Shown here piece by piece: positions 44,390-58,719 of a stretch of 64,000 nucleotides of DNA; the stretch's first letter is position 1; the number at the start of each line of letters is the position of its first letter. The position numbers and the translations under genes are program-made. This DNA is from Melitaea cinxia. Taxonomy: Eukaryota > Arthropoda > Insecta > Lepidoptera > Nymphalidae. The stretch lies in NCBI RefSeq assembly GCF_905220565.1, contig NC_059405.1, positions 16,508,081 through 16,572,080 of the forward strand, given 5' to 3'. The notes beneath the pieces are model-generated. The model searched no databases. It worked only from the letters and a program-made list of their open reading frames with translations, and was not told the DNA's origin.

Positions 44390-46702
44390 TAAGTAATTTT
44401 ATTAATTTCATTATAATTCATTGCTCATATACTATTGTATAAAAAATATAAAAAAAATAATAATAAAACATTCACTTCAACAGCAGATGTACAAAACGTA
44501 AAGTTAAAATTACGCATAAAATACATACAGGCTTGTCATAAGGTCTTGTCACACTTGCCAACTTTTTTTTAATTATTGACATTTGATGTAACATGATTTG
44601 TTGATATAATTTTTTTCTATTTTTGCGCTATTTCTTAGTGACATTGCATGCAAATGCTATTGGAGTAAATAAAAAATGAAAATAAAATTGTGACCCTAAA
44701 CAAATAAAGATAAATTTGTTTGGAAACAAATTAAAATTACTCAAGATTCGACATTTGATTGACTAATATACACTTATGCATTTTAATTTGTCAAATAATT
44801 TACAAATTTATATAAATTTGTAAACCATGATCAAAGAAATGAATTAGCATTAAATCGGGACAGCGAAATTATATGAGATAGTCAACTTAAAACTTTTTTT
44901 TATAAAGTCGTTAGAACATTCTAGATATTAAAAAAAAAAAGAAATATACAGATTACTGTCAAAATATAGGTAGCAAAAAATGTTAAAAAGGAAAGCAAAA
45001 ACGTTAATTGTATCAAAATTGTAGATACACAGAAAAACCACATTTATAGAAAAAAAAACAATGTGTTAAACAATAATAATAATAATAATAAAAACGATTT
45101 ATACATAATTTACAAAGAATCTACACAAACGCTAAAAGAAATATTTTACAGAGAGTGTTGCCACCGAGTAGAGAACATAGTTTTTGTGCTTGTAACTTAA
45201 AAGTACAAAATTATAATATGGAGCTGCCGTTTCGACTAGATAAAAATACATCAGTAAAAAATATATGAACACATCGCTTACGATAACAACTAATTTAAAT
45301 TATTTAATCTTTCGTAAATAACTTTATAATACAAAGAGATTATTCATGGTGAACTTTGCTTGTAACCGGCACTAAAATTGCTCCGCAAAGAAAAAAGGTT
45401 AACCCGAAAACGGCGGGAAATTAAAATGACAGATGAGAAAAAATTCAATTTATAAAAATTGAAATCAGTTATTTTTAGCGCCGATTTTTGAGCACAGATC
45501 GCTTCTGACTATAAAAATTATATCAAAACCGATGCCGAACATTTATATCATTTTGGTTCTTAAACACAAAATTAAACATTGAGTGTGGAACACAAAAACA
45601 TGGATTTGTAATAAACATATATTTCTCATTTGTAATAATTTGATTTTGACACATTCGAATACTGAATTCCGAGGGAAGCCATACCCTTTCATATATTTCG
45701 TTAAGTTACATAATTTATTTAAATATAATATTAAATACGAAGGCACACAGTTAGTGACGTGGTTCAGCAGTATTATTCGATTTTCATTCGAGTTAAAAAT
45801 CGTTTTCAACTTATATTTTGTTACTAAATTTCATTTCATCTATTAAAATTCTTCCAAAAGTTAGAATTTTTAGAATAGTTTAAGACATCTAACAAACGTT
45901 CAAGGCACGATAATTCATTTAAAAAATAATATCGAAATAAATATATCTGATTACGAGAAATACCACTATAAATATAAGGCACGCATCACAATACTTAACA
46001 CATTAAAACTGTTACAACTTACACGAAAACGAAAAAAATCAATTATATTAAAATATACAACTCAATAGGACATATAAACAGAAATATACAAACAATAATA
46101 AATGAAAATGAAAGGCGTACAACCTCAAGTACAGTATAAATTACGCCTATAATTTTTTGAAGCTTTTATATTTGAGCAAATATTAATACATATCACTTTA
46201 TTATATTTATTCCATTTTCTGGTTTTCATTTATAAATATTATGATTTGAACATATATATCTAATAATATTAGTTTCGAGATCGCTGATTTTATTGCTTGT
46301 AATATAATATTAAATTTCATACTTAAAATTCAATAAATACTAAAAATATATGTGTACGTTGATAATGTAATCTAAAAGTTATTTATCATTGTTTGTTAAA
46401 ATTTAAAAGACGTCAAAAGTGATTAGAAATGCGTATTTCTGACAAGAAATAAATTCTTTTTTCATAATATTATTACAAACAAAAAAATCAACCATCTTTT
46501 AATAATAAATAATCTTTATACTCTAGTCACTGCTAATAAATATAATACTTTATAAAGGCACTGTTTTTCAAGTTATTTTGAAACATATCGATTCATTTTG
46601 ACAATAGTTATTTGAAAGTTCTGTCAATCTATCTCTACAATCACAGATTGATAAAAGAAAATGACTGGATATCATTAAGATTTATATATTGTGACTTACG
46701 GT
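44390..46702 (-). other. Repeat-poor, ORF-poor stretch; possible long Pez 3' UTR
   Basis: 2.3 kb without clear repeats or coding signal, directly after the Pez stop. On the minus strand an AATAAA lies at 44398-44403, where the repeat-poor stretch ends. A long AU-rich 3' UTR is an inference; no transcript evidence is visible. Confidence 0.3.
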
Positions 46703-47341
46703 TCAAATGAGTCTCGATTGTTTCAAGTATTGTAGTAATATTTGATGTAGAAATTTGTATTGATGAACGTTTTCTATGAGGTTCGCTCGCTGCTGGTGTA
46801 GCAGACCGATCGTTCGGGGGATGTCTAGTTCCTGTAAATAATTGAGAATTTTTAATAATTTATCGTTTTGTATTATTTATTTACAAGGGCTATGGATCAA
46901 AAGCATTATTGGAACAATTTAGAAGTGTAATTTTGTTTTTTTTGTTAATTTGTTTTTTAGTGACATGAACAAAATTAGTGATAAAAAAACATATATAATT
47001 ATAAAGGTCTAAGGATATTCCTGTAAACATTGACAGGAAGTAAAGTACAAAGAATAAATTTGTCCACAATATCAAAATTGTTTTTAATAACCATGTCCTG
47101 AGACATAATACTGCGGTGTATATAACTTTATCGATGAAGTTATTAAGTCAAAGAGTTCAGTTGGGTTGATGTGTAAGCACGTGTGTACGCGGGCGCGCGC
47201 GCGCGTGTTTGTGTGGGTGTGTGTGTATTTGTGGCTGTGTGGCTGTGTGTGTGTGTGTGTGTGTATTTGTGGCTGTGTGTGTGTGTATTTGTGGCTGAGT
47301 GTGTGTGAATTTGTGGCTGTGTGTATTTGCGTGTGTGGCTG

Positions 47342-47391
<50 letters not shown>

Positions 47392-50300
47392 CGTACCTGA
47401 TTAGTGTCGAGAACATGCAGTAGCAGGTGCGCAGCCAGCGCGGGTCCAGCGCGCGCTCCACAGAAGACGATGGGCGCGTTGCGAGCCTCCGCGTCGTCCG
47501 AACTGGCCGCTACTAGCCCGTTTACCTCCGATATGAAATCTGATCAAAAATATTTTTTTTTATTCGAATATCTCCGAAGTTTAACGAAATCTGTACAAAT
47601 GTGTCTCTATTTAAAATATGTTTAACTGAAATTAATTTGTAAACATTTTGCGATTTTTTTTCCACTGGAATTCGACTCGAAGTATCAAAAAGTGATCTGT
47701 ATGTGGACTCTTCCGGCCAATAAGAGTGTTCAAATCGAGACACCAATACCCAGGAAGCCGGCCAGCTCGTCGGGCGGCGCGCCCGCGTAGTGCACGTGCC
47801 ACAGCGTGCGCTCGCGCGCCGCGCGCCGCACGCGCACGCGCGCCGAGCCGCCCCACGCCGCGCGCGACCACGCGCCCGCCGACACCTGGAACTGGACGGC
47901 GCCTCGCGTTAGCTGCTCGTTGTGGCTGTATGTATGGACACACGGACACACACACACACATATGCACACGCACACGCAACGCACACGCACATGGACACGC
48001 AACGCACACGCACATACAAACACACGCGCACTAAAGAACGCACGCACGCACACAAGCACGCACTCACACACATATATACACACACAAACATACACACACG
48101 AGTGCGCGCACGCACGCACACGCACATGCACACAAACAACAAACACGCACACGCATACAAACAACGAACACGCACACGTACATAAACAACGAACACGCAC
48201 ACAAACAACGAACACGCACCCGCACGCACGCACACTCGCACGCACTCACACACATATATACACACACAAACATACACACACAAGTGCGCGCACGCACCCA
48301 TACGCCCATACAAACACACGTGCACTAAATCACGCACGCACGCACGCACTCACGCACGCTCGCACTCACGCACGCGCGCATACCCATACATACACACACA
48401 TACATATACACACACACACAAGCGCGTGCACGCACGCACACAAACAACGAACACGCACACGCACATACACGTGCACGCACAAACACGCACGCACGCACTC
48501 ACCTGCCCGTAGTCGTTGGCGCGGCCGGCGGGCGGCAGGTAGCGCGGCTCGGCGCCCGCCAGCGCCAGCACGCGCGCGCCCACCTGCCACACGCACTCCC
48601 ACAGCGGCGCGGCGTGCTCCGCTCCAACCGACTGAACCAGTACGTAGAACCGCTGCGAGCTGCCCACTGTCATCTGCGACACGAAGCCGAGCTCAAAGCA
48701 CTAATTGTGGTGACACGTAATACTTAACACGGCTAAACTGTAAGTATTTTGTTCCTAAACTCTAGAATACATAGACTTTATGGCAAGAATATAGTTTATA
48801 GTGCTATATTTTCTTCACATTATCTGCTATCTGATATGTTCAAAGGCTGGAGTCAAAAACTTAGGATAGGATCCTTTGTGTTGTAGCGGAACAGTTATTC
48901 TAAAGTAAGGCTATGAAGCTTGACTAAAACGGCTTTAGAGATTTTGAAATTTTTAAAGAATCTTCAGAGTTTAAGCAACATACCCACTGGCAATAGCTAT
49001 TATATAATTAATTACCTTTTATAACCTATAATACGGACTAAGATGGGGGATAGCATTCTGATATACAATTAACATTTCTAAAACTTTATACGATCTTTAT
49101 TTTTTAATGGATTCTGTCGACATTTCTCGAGTATATAATGATACAGATTGTGCCCAAAATTTTGGAAGTTAAATATCACTTACAGTAACATGTGAGGCGT
49201 TGATATATCCATGGGGGTTGGTGGGGGTGGGATGTAGTCGCACCCTATTATCCTCATAGGGTATGTTATCAACACTGAACCCATTTAGAGCGGCGTACTG
49301 TGGTAACAGCGCGGTCCTGTACTCCGAGTCTCCTTCCCGACCTTTGGGTATTTGTTCAAACGCGAACGCCAGCTGTTCGTCCGACATCTTCCTTTCTAAT
49401 AATTGGCACTAGAAGATAGGGAATATTAATTGTTATAAGAAATTTTAAGTAAAACTTCATTACGCAGCTTGACTTGGAGAGTGAATTGGTGAATTCGTGA
49501 CGAGAGCGTGACGAAAAGTTTGATAGGGATATAAGTTAGTGACGATAGAAAGAGACAGAGAGAAAGAGAGTTAAGTTTCGTAAGTTTTACTTCATTCATG
49601 TGGTCTAAAGCACACTTGTTTTTTTTTATTAGTGTGATGTGTTTTCATAAATTTAGATCAAAATATACGTAAAAAAAAAAAAAAACAATAGAAGTAGAGA
49701 ATTTTAAAAGTAAAGGTACCTGGTATATAACCTTTTTCGAGAAAAGTGTAAAGGTAATATACTCTTTGCGTCCATTTCCAATATATAGATTTATTTATTT
49801 TACGAAAAAGAAGCAAAAGAATTTGTAATTTTTGATTCTATATGTGCAAGAAAAGGCCGTTAATTTTACAACTTTTTAATAGAATGGTCTACGTATTTTG
49901 CATATTCCATAAAACCTATGTAAACTCTATATAAAAATTGCGAATAATTACTAAATATTTTCATTTCAATTAATTATTTTCGATTTCGTACTGTATCCTT
50001 TTTAAAAACAATCGTTAACCGGTTTTCTACCTTATCTCCTCGAGCACCGTCAAATTAGAAAACTTACCAAAACTACGGTGTAAATTTTTATTTTCAAATG
50101 GCCATTATTCAAGGCAAACTTATTTCATGACTTTTCAAATTCAAATTAATACTCAATCAAAAATTATTTTTGGAAAAAATATCCAAGCTTGGAAAAAAAA
50201 GTAGTGAGGTAATGAATGACCGGTGTTGGTTTGTGATTAGATTGGTTATGAATCACGGAGAGGTGCGCAGTGTTTGTTGATAAACACGCCAGACGCGATA

Positions 50301-53300
50301 GTAATTACAAGTTGACATTATAAATATATCGATGATGTATTTAACTTTTGATAAATTTATTATTTCCGTTACAACTACATTTGGCGTCAAAAGCGTATTT
50401 TTTTTTGAGTAAAACTTTTTTACGAATCCTTGAATTAGGGAGTGCTAATGCGTGACGAGAGCGTTACGAAAAGTGTGATCGGGCGAGGCGAACGGAAGTT
50501 GAGAGTGAGATATAAGTTAGTGAAGACAGAAAGAGGGAGAGTTACGTTTCGTATAATACTGTAGGGGCAAATAAAGAAGGTGAACTTCAGTCGTGTGGTC
50601 TAAAGCGCACTCTTTTTTTTGTAAAACAAATATAATACCTAATGTTGGATTATATAATCTATAAAATATAGAAATATATATAAATATAGAAATAAATCAT
50701 CATTCATCATTATCATCATTTCAGCCTATCGCAGTCCACTGCTGAACATAGGCCTCCACAGGTTCGCGCCAAAAATGGCGTGAAATCATGTATTTTGTCC
50801 ATAAGACACCACGCTGGGCAGGCGGGTTGGTGACCGCGGGGCTGGCTTTGTCGCACCGAAGACGCTGCTGCCCGTCTTCGGCCCGTGTATTTCAAAGCCA
50901 GCAGTTGAATGGTTAACCCGCCATCGGTCCGCTTTTTAAGTTCCAAGGTGGCAGTGGAACTGTGTTATCCCTTAGTCGGAAACAGCAGTGACGCTGAGTG
51001 ACATTTTACAGCAATTTTAGCTGTAGCAAGACATGGGTATATAATATACCAGCGTATACTGCACCGATATGAATAGGAAGAGTCAAATTATGTTTTGATT
51101 TTGGCGTTTTATTGTTTTATAATTTGAATAATTTAATACGATTTTTAAACATCATGTTACTCATTGTTAAGGACGTGTGCAGACACACAGTTTTTAGATT
51201 TCTGGAAAAAATTAAGTGATACATACCAAAGTTTCTTTGGTAATGCTCGGAGGTAAGGGTTGGAACTTCGGAAGTCCAGTAGACCATCGATGCTTGTTGG
51301 CAGGCTGGCCAGGCTTCGCTCGGTCCCTTCCAAGAGTCGCACTCTTAACCTCCACGTTTTTATTCCCCCTCCCCATAAACATCCCCCACCTCCGCCTTTT
51401 CTTCTCCTTAGTTATGCTCGTCTTACTACCCTCCAATTCGATACTAGTGCTGTAAGCCGAGTTCACTATCGAACTCGATAGAGCACTGTCTGTGACACTG
51501 ATAGCCGATGTGTTGCTGTCTGAGACTCGTATATCTGGGACACTTATCGACGTTACATTGTCAACCGATTTGCTGATTGTATTGTTGTTCGACAGTTTAT
51601 GAGTCGATAGACTCTGGTAGGGCGTTTCGTCGTTATCCTTATCTTCGTTTTTCAAGGACACCCTCTCCAAATCATGGGTTACATTCTGCAGGGAGTCAGG
51701 ATTTGGTATTGATTTGTTTGATACGTTCAATTCTTTGGGCACGCTTGATTCCCTGACGCCCTTAATGATCTGGGCGTTCATGTAGTGACTGTCATTGTCT
51801 ATTTTTGTCACGTAGTTTGCAACAGTTACATTAGGCTGAGCGTTGCCGTAGTTATTTATCGTTGGATGACTGCTATTTCTCTCGTTTAGTCGCGCGATTT
51901 CGTCTGTGGTCGTAAGGCTTTGTGCACGTTCCCTCATCGTTAATTTCTCGTGTTCGTTTTGCCACGGCAATGGTACGTTTTCGTATATCGGCTCCTGAGT
52001 CTCGGTATGCTTCATTTGCTGAGGTAACACCAGATGTCGTTGATACGATATCCGTCTCATCGGCATTGAGTACATTATGTTCCCTCTTTCGTCGTACACT
52101 TTCTGGATATTATCAGATATGTGGTGGGGATCGATTATTATGTGGGGATTGGGTTCGAGGACGGATGTCAGGTTATTGTAGGTGCCGTGAGTCGCAGGAA
52201 GGATGTTCGGTCTGGCGTAATTGACTACGTTATGACCTGCGGGATTTACGTATCCTAAATACTGTCTATTTAAAGCTGTTCGCGTCGAAACTAGATCGGG
52301 ACTAGATCCAGAGACATGTGAGTTTATATAGCCTCTGTGATAATTTAAGGCCTGACTGGCTACCGCTAAATCTGGAGTTGAATTTGATGCTAGGCCGTTG
52401 GACGGATATGGGGGTGGTGGTTTATATACATTGACAAAGTGCATTGCGTGGTCTGTTTGTACGTTGGGGTTGACAGCCATGGGGTAGTTTCCGACATATT
52501 TAAGGCCATATGCGTAGTCATCCGTGGCTGCAACCGGTTGGTTGACGGGGACCGTATGTCTAGTGACGTCAGGGTAGTGGACCCTATGGATATCGGGGTG
52601 AGATCCATACACAAGGGGTTGGGCGGTTGTGTTTAGGAGTTGGGAGTGTGCGTGGTGGTTCTGATATCTAAGCTGGGCTTCGGCTCTTTGTTGTTGGTAT
52701 TTCTGTTGTATTGCTGTCTCGTAGTCAGGTGCTGGTCGATATGATGGTAGAAGTGCTCTGTGAGAACATGTGTTATAACTTTAATATATTATACACGGTT
52801 CAGTACACACATGATAAATTTTAAAAGAATGTAACTAACTACATTTTTTTTTCCTTTGGTAAATATCTTAGTGCTTTATTAGGAATTTGAGTGTTACCAA
52901 ATTATACACTTTTAATGTTTTTAACTATTTTCGAGACTATGACATCACCACATCACATGATCACCTCCAATGAACGGACCAGATACAACTTTTAAACAAT
53001 TTGTTTTGTTGGTTGAGGGTCAAGTACTCGATATTGAATTACAAATACAGTGGTACCAGTAGAAGTTGTAACGACCCGTGCGTGTCGAGACGTGAATATG
53101 TTATAACTGTACGTACATTCTAGCTTGTACTCTATACATAAATAGTATATCAATAAAATTTACATAGAATATAGTTTTAGGGATTTTAGAATGGTATTCG
53201 CGGTAAGATCCATAAAGGTTAAAGATTTTTTATTTGTAACATGCACTCCCGGTCGTCTGTTCTTAAAGTAAGCATAAGTGAACTCCGAGCCCAGGGACCA

Positions 53301-56300
53301 TTATCGTATGCACATATAGAGGGAACTAGAGTAACATATATGTACCTGTTTCTGGGTTGTGGTCGATTGTCTGCCAGTTCCAGACAGGAGGTGGAGTGTG
53401 CCCTGTGCGCTGATGTGAGGGGTTCCAGGCGTGATGTACTGCCTACTTCTCTCACGTCCAACTCTTCACGACTTTCCGATAGACCGTGCTCCTAGAAATA
53501 TTCACATTGTAAAAAATGTATATAGATTATAAAATTATTTAGACAAGCTTTTATGTAAGTTAATAAATAATGTATAATTAAAAGATCAGGTCATACAAAC
53601 TTCGCTTACAATATATCTTTGTAAATGTTATATTATAGCACATCATTCAAAACGTATAAAAAAATCGTTGGTTTTAAAAACTTAGAATAACTTTATAGCA
53701 CTGCAATATATTTTAGAAATAAATGTCCAGTGTACTAGAAATAAAACATTGAAGACTTGATCAGTTCAACTACACTACACACTAGTTTTTTTTGCTGTGT
53801 GGTTACGGCAGTGAAGAATATAGCCACCCTCTTCTTCTCTTCTCGTGGGTGTCGTAAGAGGCGACTAAGGGATAACACAGTCCACTACCACCTTGGAACT
53901 TAAAAAGCCGTCCGATGGCGAGATAACCATCCAACTGCTGGTTTTGAAATACACAAGCCGAAGATGGGCAGCAGCGTCATCGGACTATGGGCAAAGCACA
54001 TGAGTTCACGCCATTTTTGGCGCGAGCTTGTAGGCTGAGTATTAGGCTGAACTGACACACTGGTTTTGTACGAATACAATGACTGACCGATATTAATTTA
54101 TTTATACAGAAAAAGAAAACATTATTACATGTATAATTATTACATATTTCATTTAACACGTAATTTCGACAATCTAATTAGCATTTGCGTACAATTACCG
54201 TTCGATGATTTAATGAATGTAAAAAGCAATCGATTGGTGATTTAGCGGCGATATCCCTGTCGTGTCTAGCGACGGACACGCGACAATTAATGATTCCACG
54301 TAGATAATAGCATGAATTACAATTATTTACATTCAACGCACCTTCCTATCTATACTGATGTAAAAAAGGTAAGGAATTCGTTAAAACAGCGTCGGCTTTT
54401 TAAACAATTCGTCACATTTTACATAGTTAAGTTATTTATTGTGATGTATGATGGTTCGTGCATATGAGAATTTAATATACGTTACTGGTTGTATGTATTT
54501 ATTAATAAAATACATAATAAAACAAAAAGTGCGCTTTAGATCACACGACTGAAGTGAAACTTCGTAAAAACGTAACTCTCTCTCTTTCTATCTTCACTAA
54601 CTTATATAATATATATCCCTCTCAACATCCGTTCGCCTCGTGCGATCAAACATTTCGTAACGCTCTCGTCACACATTCACCAGCTCTCTCCCCAAGTCAA
54701 GCGTGCGTAAAGAAGTATTACTTCAAAAATTGTAAACATATTTAGATTGTACTTTAGCGAGATTTCATCATCATCATCATCACTTCAGCCTATCGCAGTC
54801 CACTGCTGGACATACGCCTCCCCAAGTACGCGCCAAACATCACGGTCCTCCGCAATTCTCATCCAGCCTACACCGGCAATCTTGCGTAGATCATCGGTCC
54901 AACGGGCCGGAGGACGTCCCACACTGCGTTTGCCAAGACGCGGTCTCCACTCTAGGACCCGTCTACTCCAACGGCCATACGTCCTGCGAGACAGATGACC
55001 AGCCCACTGCCACTTCAACTTGCTAATTCTGTGGGCTATGTCGGCTACTTTCGTTCTCTCGCGGATAGTCTCATTTCTAATCCTATCTTTGAGAGAAACC
55101 CCAAGCATAGCCTGTTCCATTGCACGTTGAGAAACCCTAAACTTGTGGACCAGTCCCTTCGTCAGTGTCTACGTCTCGGCTGCGTATGTTAACACAGGCT
55201 GGACGCATTGTTCGAAGACTTTTGTCTTCAAGCATTGCGGAATCTTCGAAGTGAGCGAGATTTAATAAATATTAAATATTTTTAGATTCATTACATTAAT
55301 CACCAAGCGACAAACGAGTTTACGTTCCGCTCGAAATTAAGCGGTTACCGCAGTCAATAAACGCACAGACGTCTGCAAGACTCATTGGTTTTTTCGACTG
55401 ATCACAATTTATTGACTACTATTATTATAGGCTATGAAACATAGTGTTCTAACTTATACCGTTTCAATTTGTACGATTTTATTTTTGTGTTACCCACACA
55501 TTAGGAAATTGTAAACATACCGTTTTTGTGTAATGGTGCGTGTAGGCGCCTAAAACACCGACGGTCTCTGGTTTCGATGCTCGGGATAGATATATGTACA
55601 TATATGTACAAATATTTCTTTCAGAGAGCACGTTAAGATGTTAGTCCCGGTTGTTATCATAAGTACCTGATAGCGATCGTTACTCATAGCTTCAATCCCT
55701 CTACATTTAGAAAGAGGCCTATGCCCAACAGTACGATGTTACAGGCTGAATCGTTATAGTCGCAGAGTTAGTGCGTAATAACGTGTATTAATGTTAATAT
55801 CGTTGTAGACGAAGCCGCGCGGAGGGTCTAGTTTATAGATAAAATTGTTTTTATAGAAAACTATGCGGTGAACGGCGTTATCTGATTAAGCATGCGATAC
55901 ACGGCGCTGATGGCTTCATTAAACATTTAAATCGGTAACTCACTCGTGTATGTATAGTTCATTATTAACTGTATCAAATGTACAACTCTTATTATTAACC
56001 TCCTGTAGGATGAATATAGGAGACTATTGTAATACAAGACACGAAAGAAACGCAGATTACGACAAACATTAAGATTTTCCTAACATTTTTTTTTGTATAT
56101 TTTTTTTATTCTACTAGCATGGCAAAGAAGCCTACAGACGCCTGCAACACCAGAAGCATCGCAAGTGCATTGTAGACACCAGCCCCGACACTCTCCAGGA
56201 GTTCTGAACACCTTACCCACCACAGAAAACAACATTGCCTGAGAGCAGAATGATTTAGCTGTGATCGGTCAGTCGGCTCGATAATACGGTCGAGGTACTT

Positions 56301-58669
56301 CCCCAGTTGGACTGAGAGGATATTTCCTCTTGTGCCCGACTTTAGTTACAAAACTGTCTGAAAGCAGCATTATTTCGATCATCATTACAGCCTATACAGT
56401 CTACTGCTGGACATAGGCCTCCACAAGTTTACGCCAAAAATAGCGTGAACTCATGTGTTTTGCCTATAGTCACCACGCTGGGCAGGCGGGTTGGTGACCG
56501 CAGTGCTGCCTTTGTCGCACCGAAGACGCTGCTGCCCGTCTTCGGCCTGTGTATTTCAAAGCCAGTATTTGGATGGTTATCCCGCCATCGCTCGGCTTTT
56601 TATGTTCCAAGGTGGTAGCGGAACTGTGTTATCCCTTAGTCGCCTCTTGCGACACCCACGGGAAGAGAGGGGATGGCTATATTCTTTAGTACCGTAGCCA
56701 CACAGTACAGATATTATTTCGATAAGTTAACAATATACATTCAGACTCATTCGGACGTGATCTTTTGTAAGTTTGGGATACTTCAGTCGGGCTGCTCCAA
56801 ATTAAAGTTAAAATTATTTAAAATATAATTAGTCACAATTGAAGCGAACAGTATTTTCCGGTAGTTCAGGGTTTTTGCGTTCGAGACGTTTACGTCAGAA
56901 CATGTTTGATAACGACACACAATTTAACTAAAGGTGACTAATGCTGGTAAGCATTATAAATTTAGTGACGAAAAAAGCTTAAATTACATATATATTTCTA
57001 TAAGTAGCAAATATTATCAGACAGATCTATTATAAGGATCTTATTATATGGGTTGTCTGGAAGAAATGGATAATTAGCCATAAGTCCGCCCACTGTACTT
57101 CACTGTCTGTAACTATCTTTATGCTTTGTTTGTAATATATTTGTGGTGTACAATAAAGTATAAAATAAATAAAATAAATAATAAGGACTTCTTCATCCAG
57201 TGACCACGGTTGCTGTAAAGTATCCGAAACGTCGGGCATGTAAAAAACTTAATAAACTGTAATAAAATTCGAAATAGTTGTTTCATTATGAGTGAAATTC
57301 GCGTAAACATTAGAAATTGACTCCTTCATCACTCCTCGTCATTCCTGGCGAGTTACCAGTAAACCTGTACATTGTGATTCGAGACAGACAAGCCCAAACA
57401 AGTTAAATTTTAATAATCTTTATCAATATATTCCAATCTAAATAGCAATCACAATAATTGCTATCACGGCATATCAGGGTCAAGGGAACTTTGATTTGGA
57501 ACTTCCATTTATTAGGCTTCCTATAGATAATCTAATTAATGCACTAGTACTGCTTTTTAATCATTTATTGATAGAATCGAATTTATTATTCGAGACGGAC
57601 GCGTTTATTATATTTATGGTAACTTTGTCTGTTTGTTTTTTTTTTGGACCGCAAGATGGCAAGTGGCTGGATGAGGATTGCGGAGAACCGGGATGTTTAG
57701 CGCGAACTTGGGGAGGCCTATGTCCAGCAGTGTACTGCAATAGGCTGAAGTGATGTGATAAATTTATTGCTAAATAGTTGATACTAATTTTATGAAGTTG
57801 TTTATGATTAAACGCCCTTATCTCACGAACTGCAAGTTCGAATTTGATTTACAAGTCAAAATTCAATAATATCTTCTTCACACGGGTAGTGTAGTAGTCT
57901 GCTGTGTGGTTACGACAGTAAAGAATATAGCCACCCCCTGTCTTCCCGTGGGTATCGTAAGAGGCGACTCAAGGATAACACAGTTACACTACCACCTTAG
58001 AAGTTAAAAAGCCAACCGATGGCGGGACAACCATTCAACTGATGGCTTTGAATACACAGGCCAGAGACGGGCAGCAGCGTCTTCGGTGCGACAAAGCCAG
58101 CCCTGCGGTCACCAACCCGCCTGCCCAGCGTGGTGACTATGGGCAACACACATGAGTTCACGCCATATTTGGCGCGAACTCGTGGAGGCCTGTGTCCAGC
58201 AGTGGACTGCGATAGGTTGAAGTGATTCACACGAGTTAGAACTATGAAGCTGTCGTTTTACAATTACAATCGTAAATGTTTATATTAATTAAATATTAAT
58301 TTATGAGCCATTTATGTCCATAATTGTCTGGCCTGATGGAGCAGTGTGAACTTTCTGCTCTGGAGGTTTTGGGTTCGATTTCCGCCCCGAGTCTGGATGT
58401 GTCCATTTATTTATATGAACAAATACATTTATCGAAAAAAAATATTGGCCTATAACAGTCCGATGTTACCCATGACTCGAGCATTACGTCGCTTATCCTA
58501 GGAACAGATGGACATAAATGGCAATATTCTAATATTATTATTATTATTTATAAATTTAATCAAAAATTACACTTTTTGTTCTACGAGACTCAACGCGATT
58601 TTTACTATCTGTATGTATCTGTATGAGCCATGGTCACGGGTGACTCAATATCAGGAGAATATATATATA

Positions 58670-58719
<50 letters not shown>

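Noticed and set aside
46703..46831. Alternative reading of the last Pez exon (frame giving RHPPNDRSATPAASEPHRK)
   Set aside because: The frame set by the phase-0 donor at 47397 gives ELDIPRTIGLLHQQ..LKQSRLI, which matches the PTPN14/21 C-terminus; the other frame does not.
47084..48720. Long open frames rich in His/Thr, Cys/Val or Ala/Arg on both strands
   Set aside because: They are translations of CA/GT microsatellites and GC-rich Pez exons in wrong frames. The Pez exons with matched splice phases explain the coding signal.
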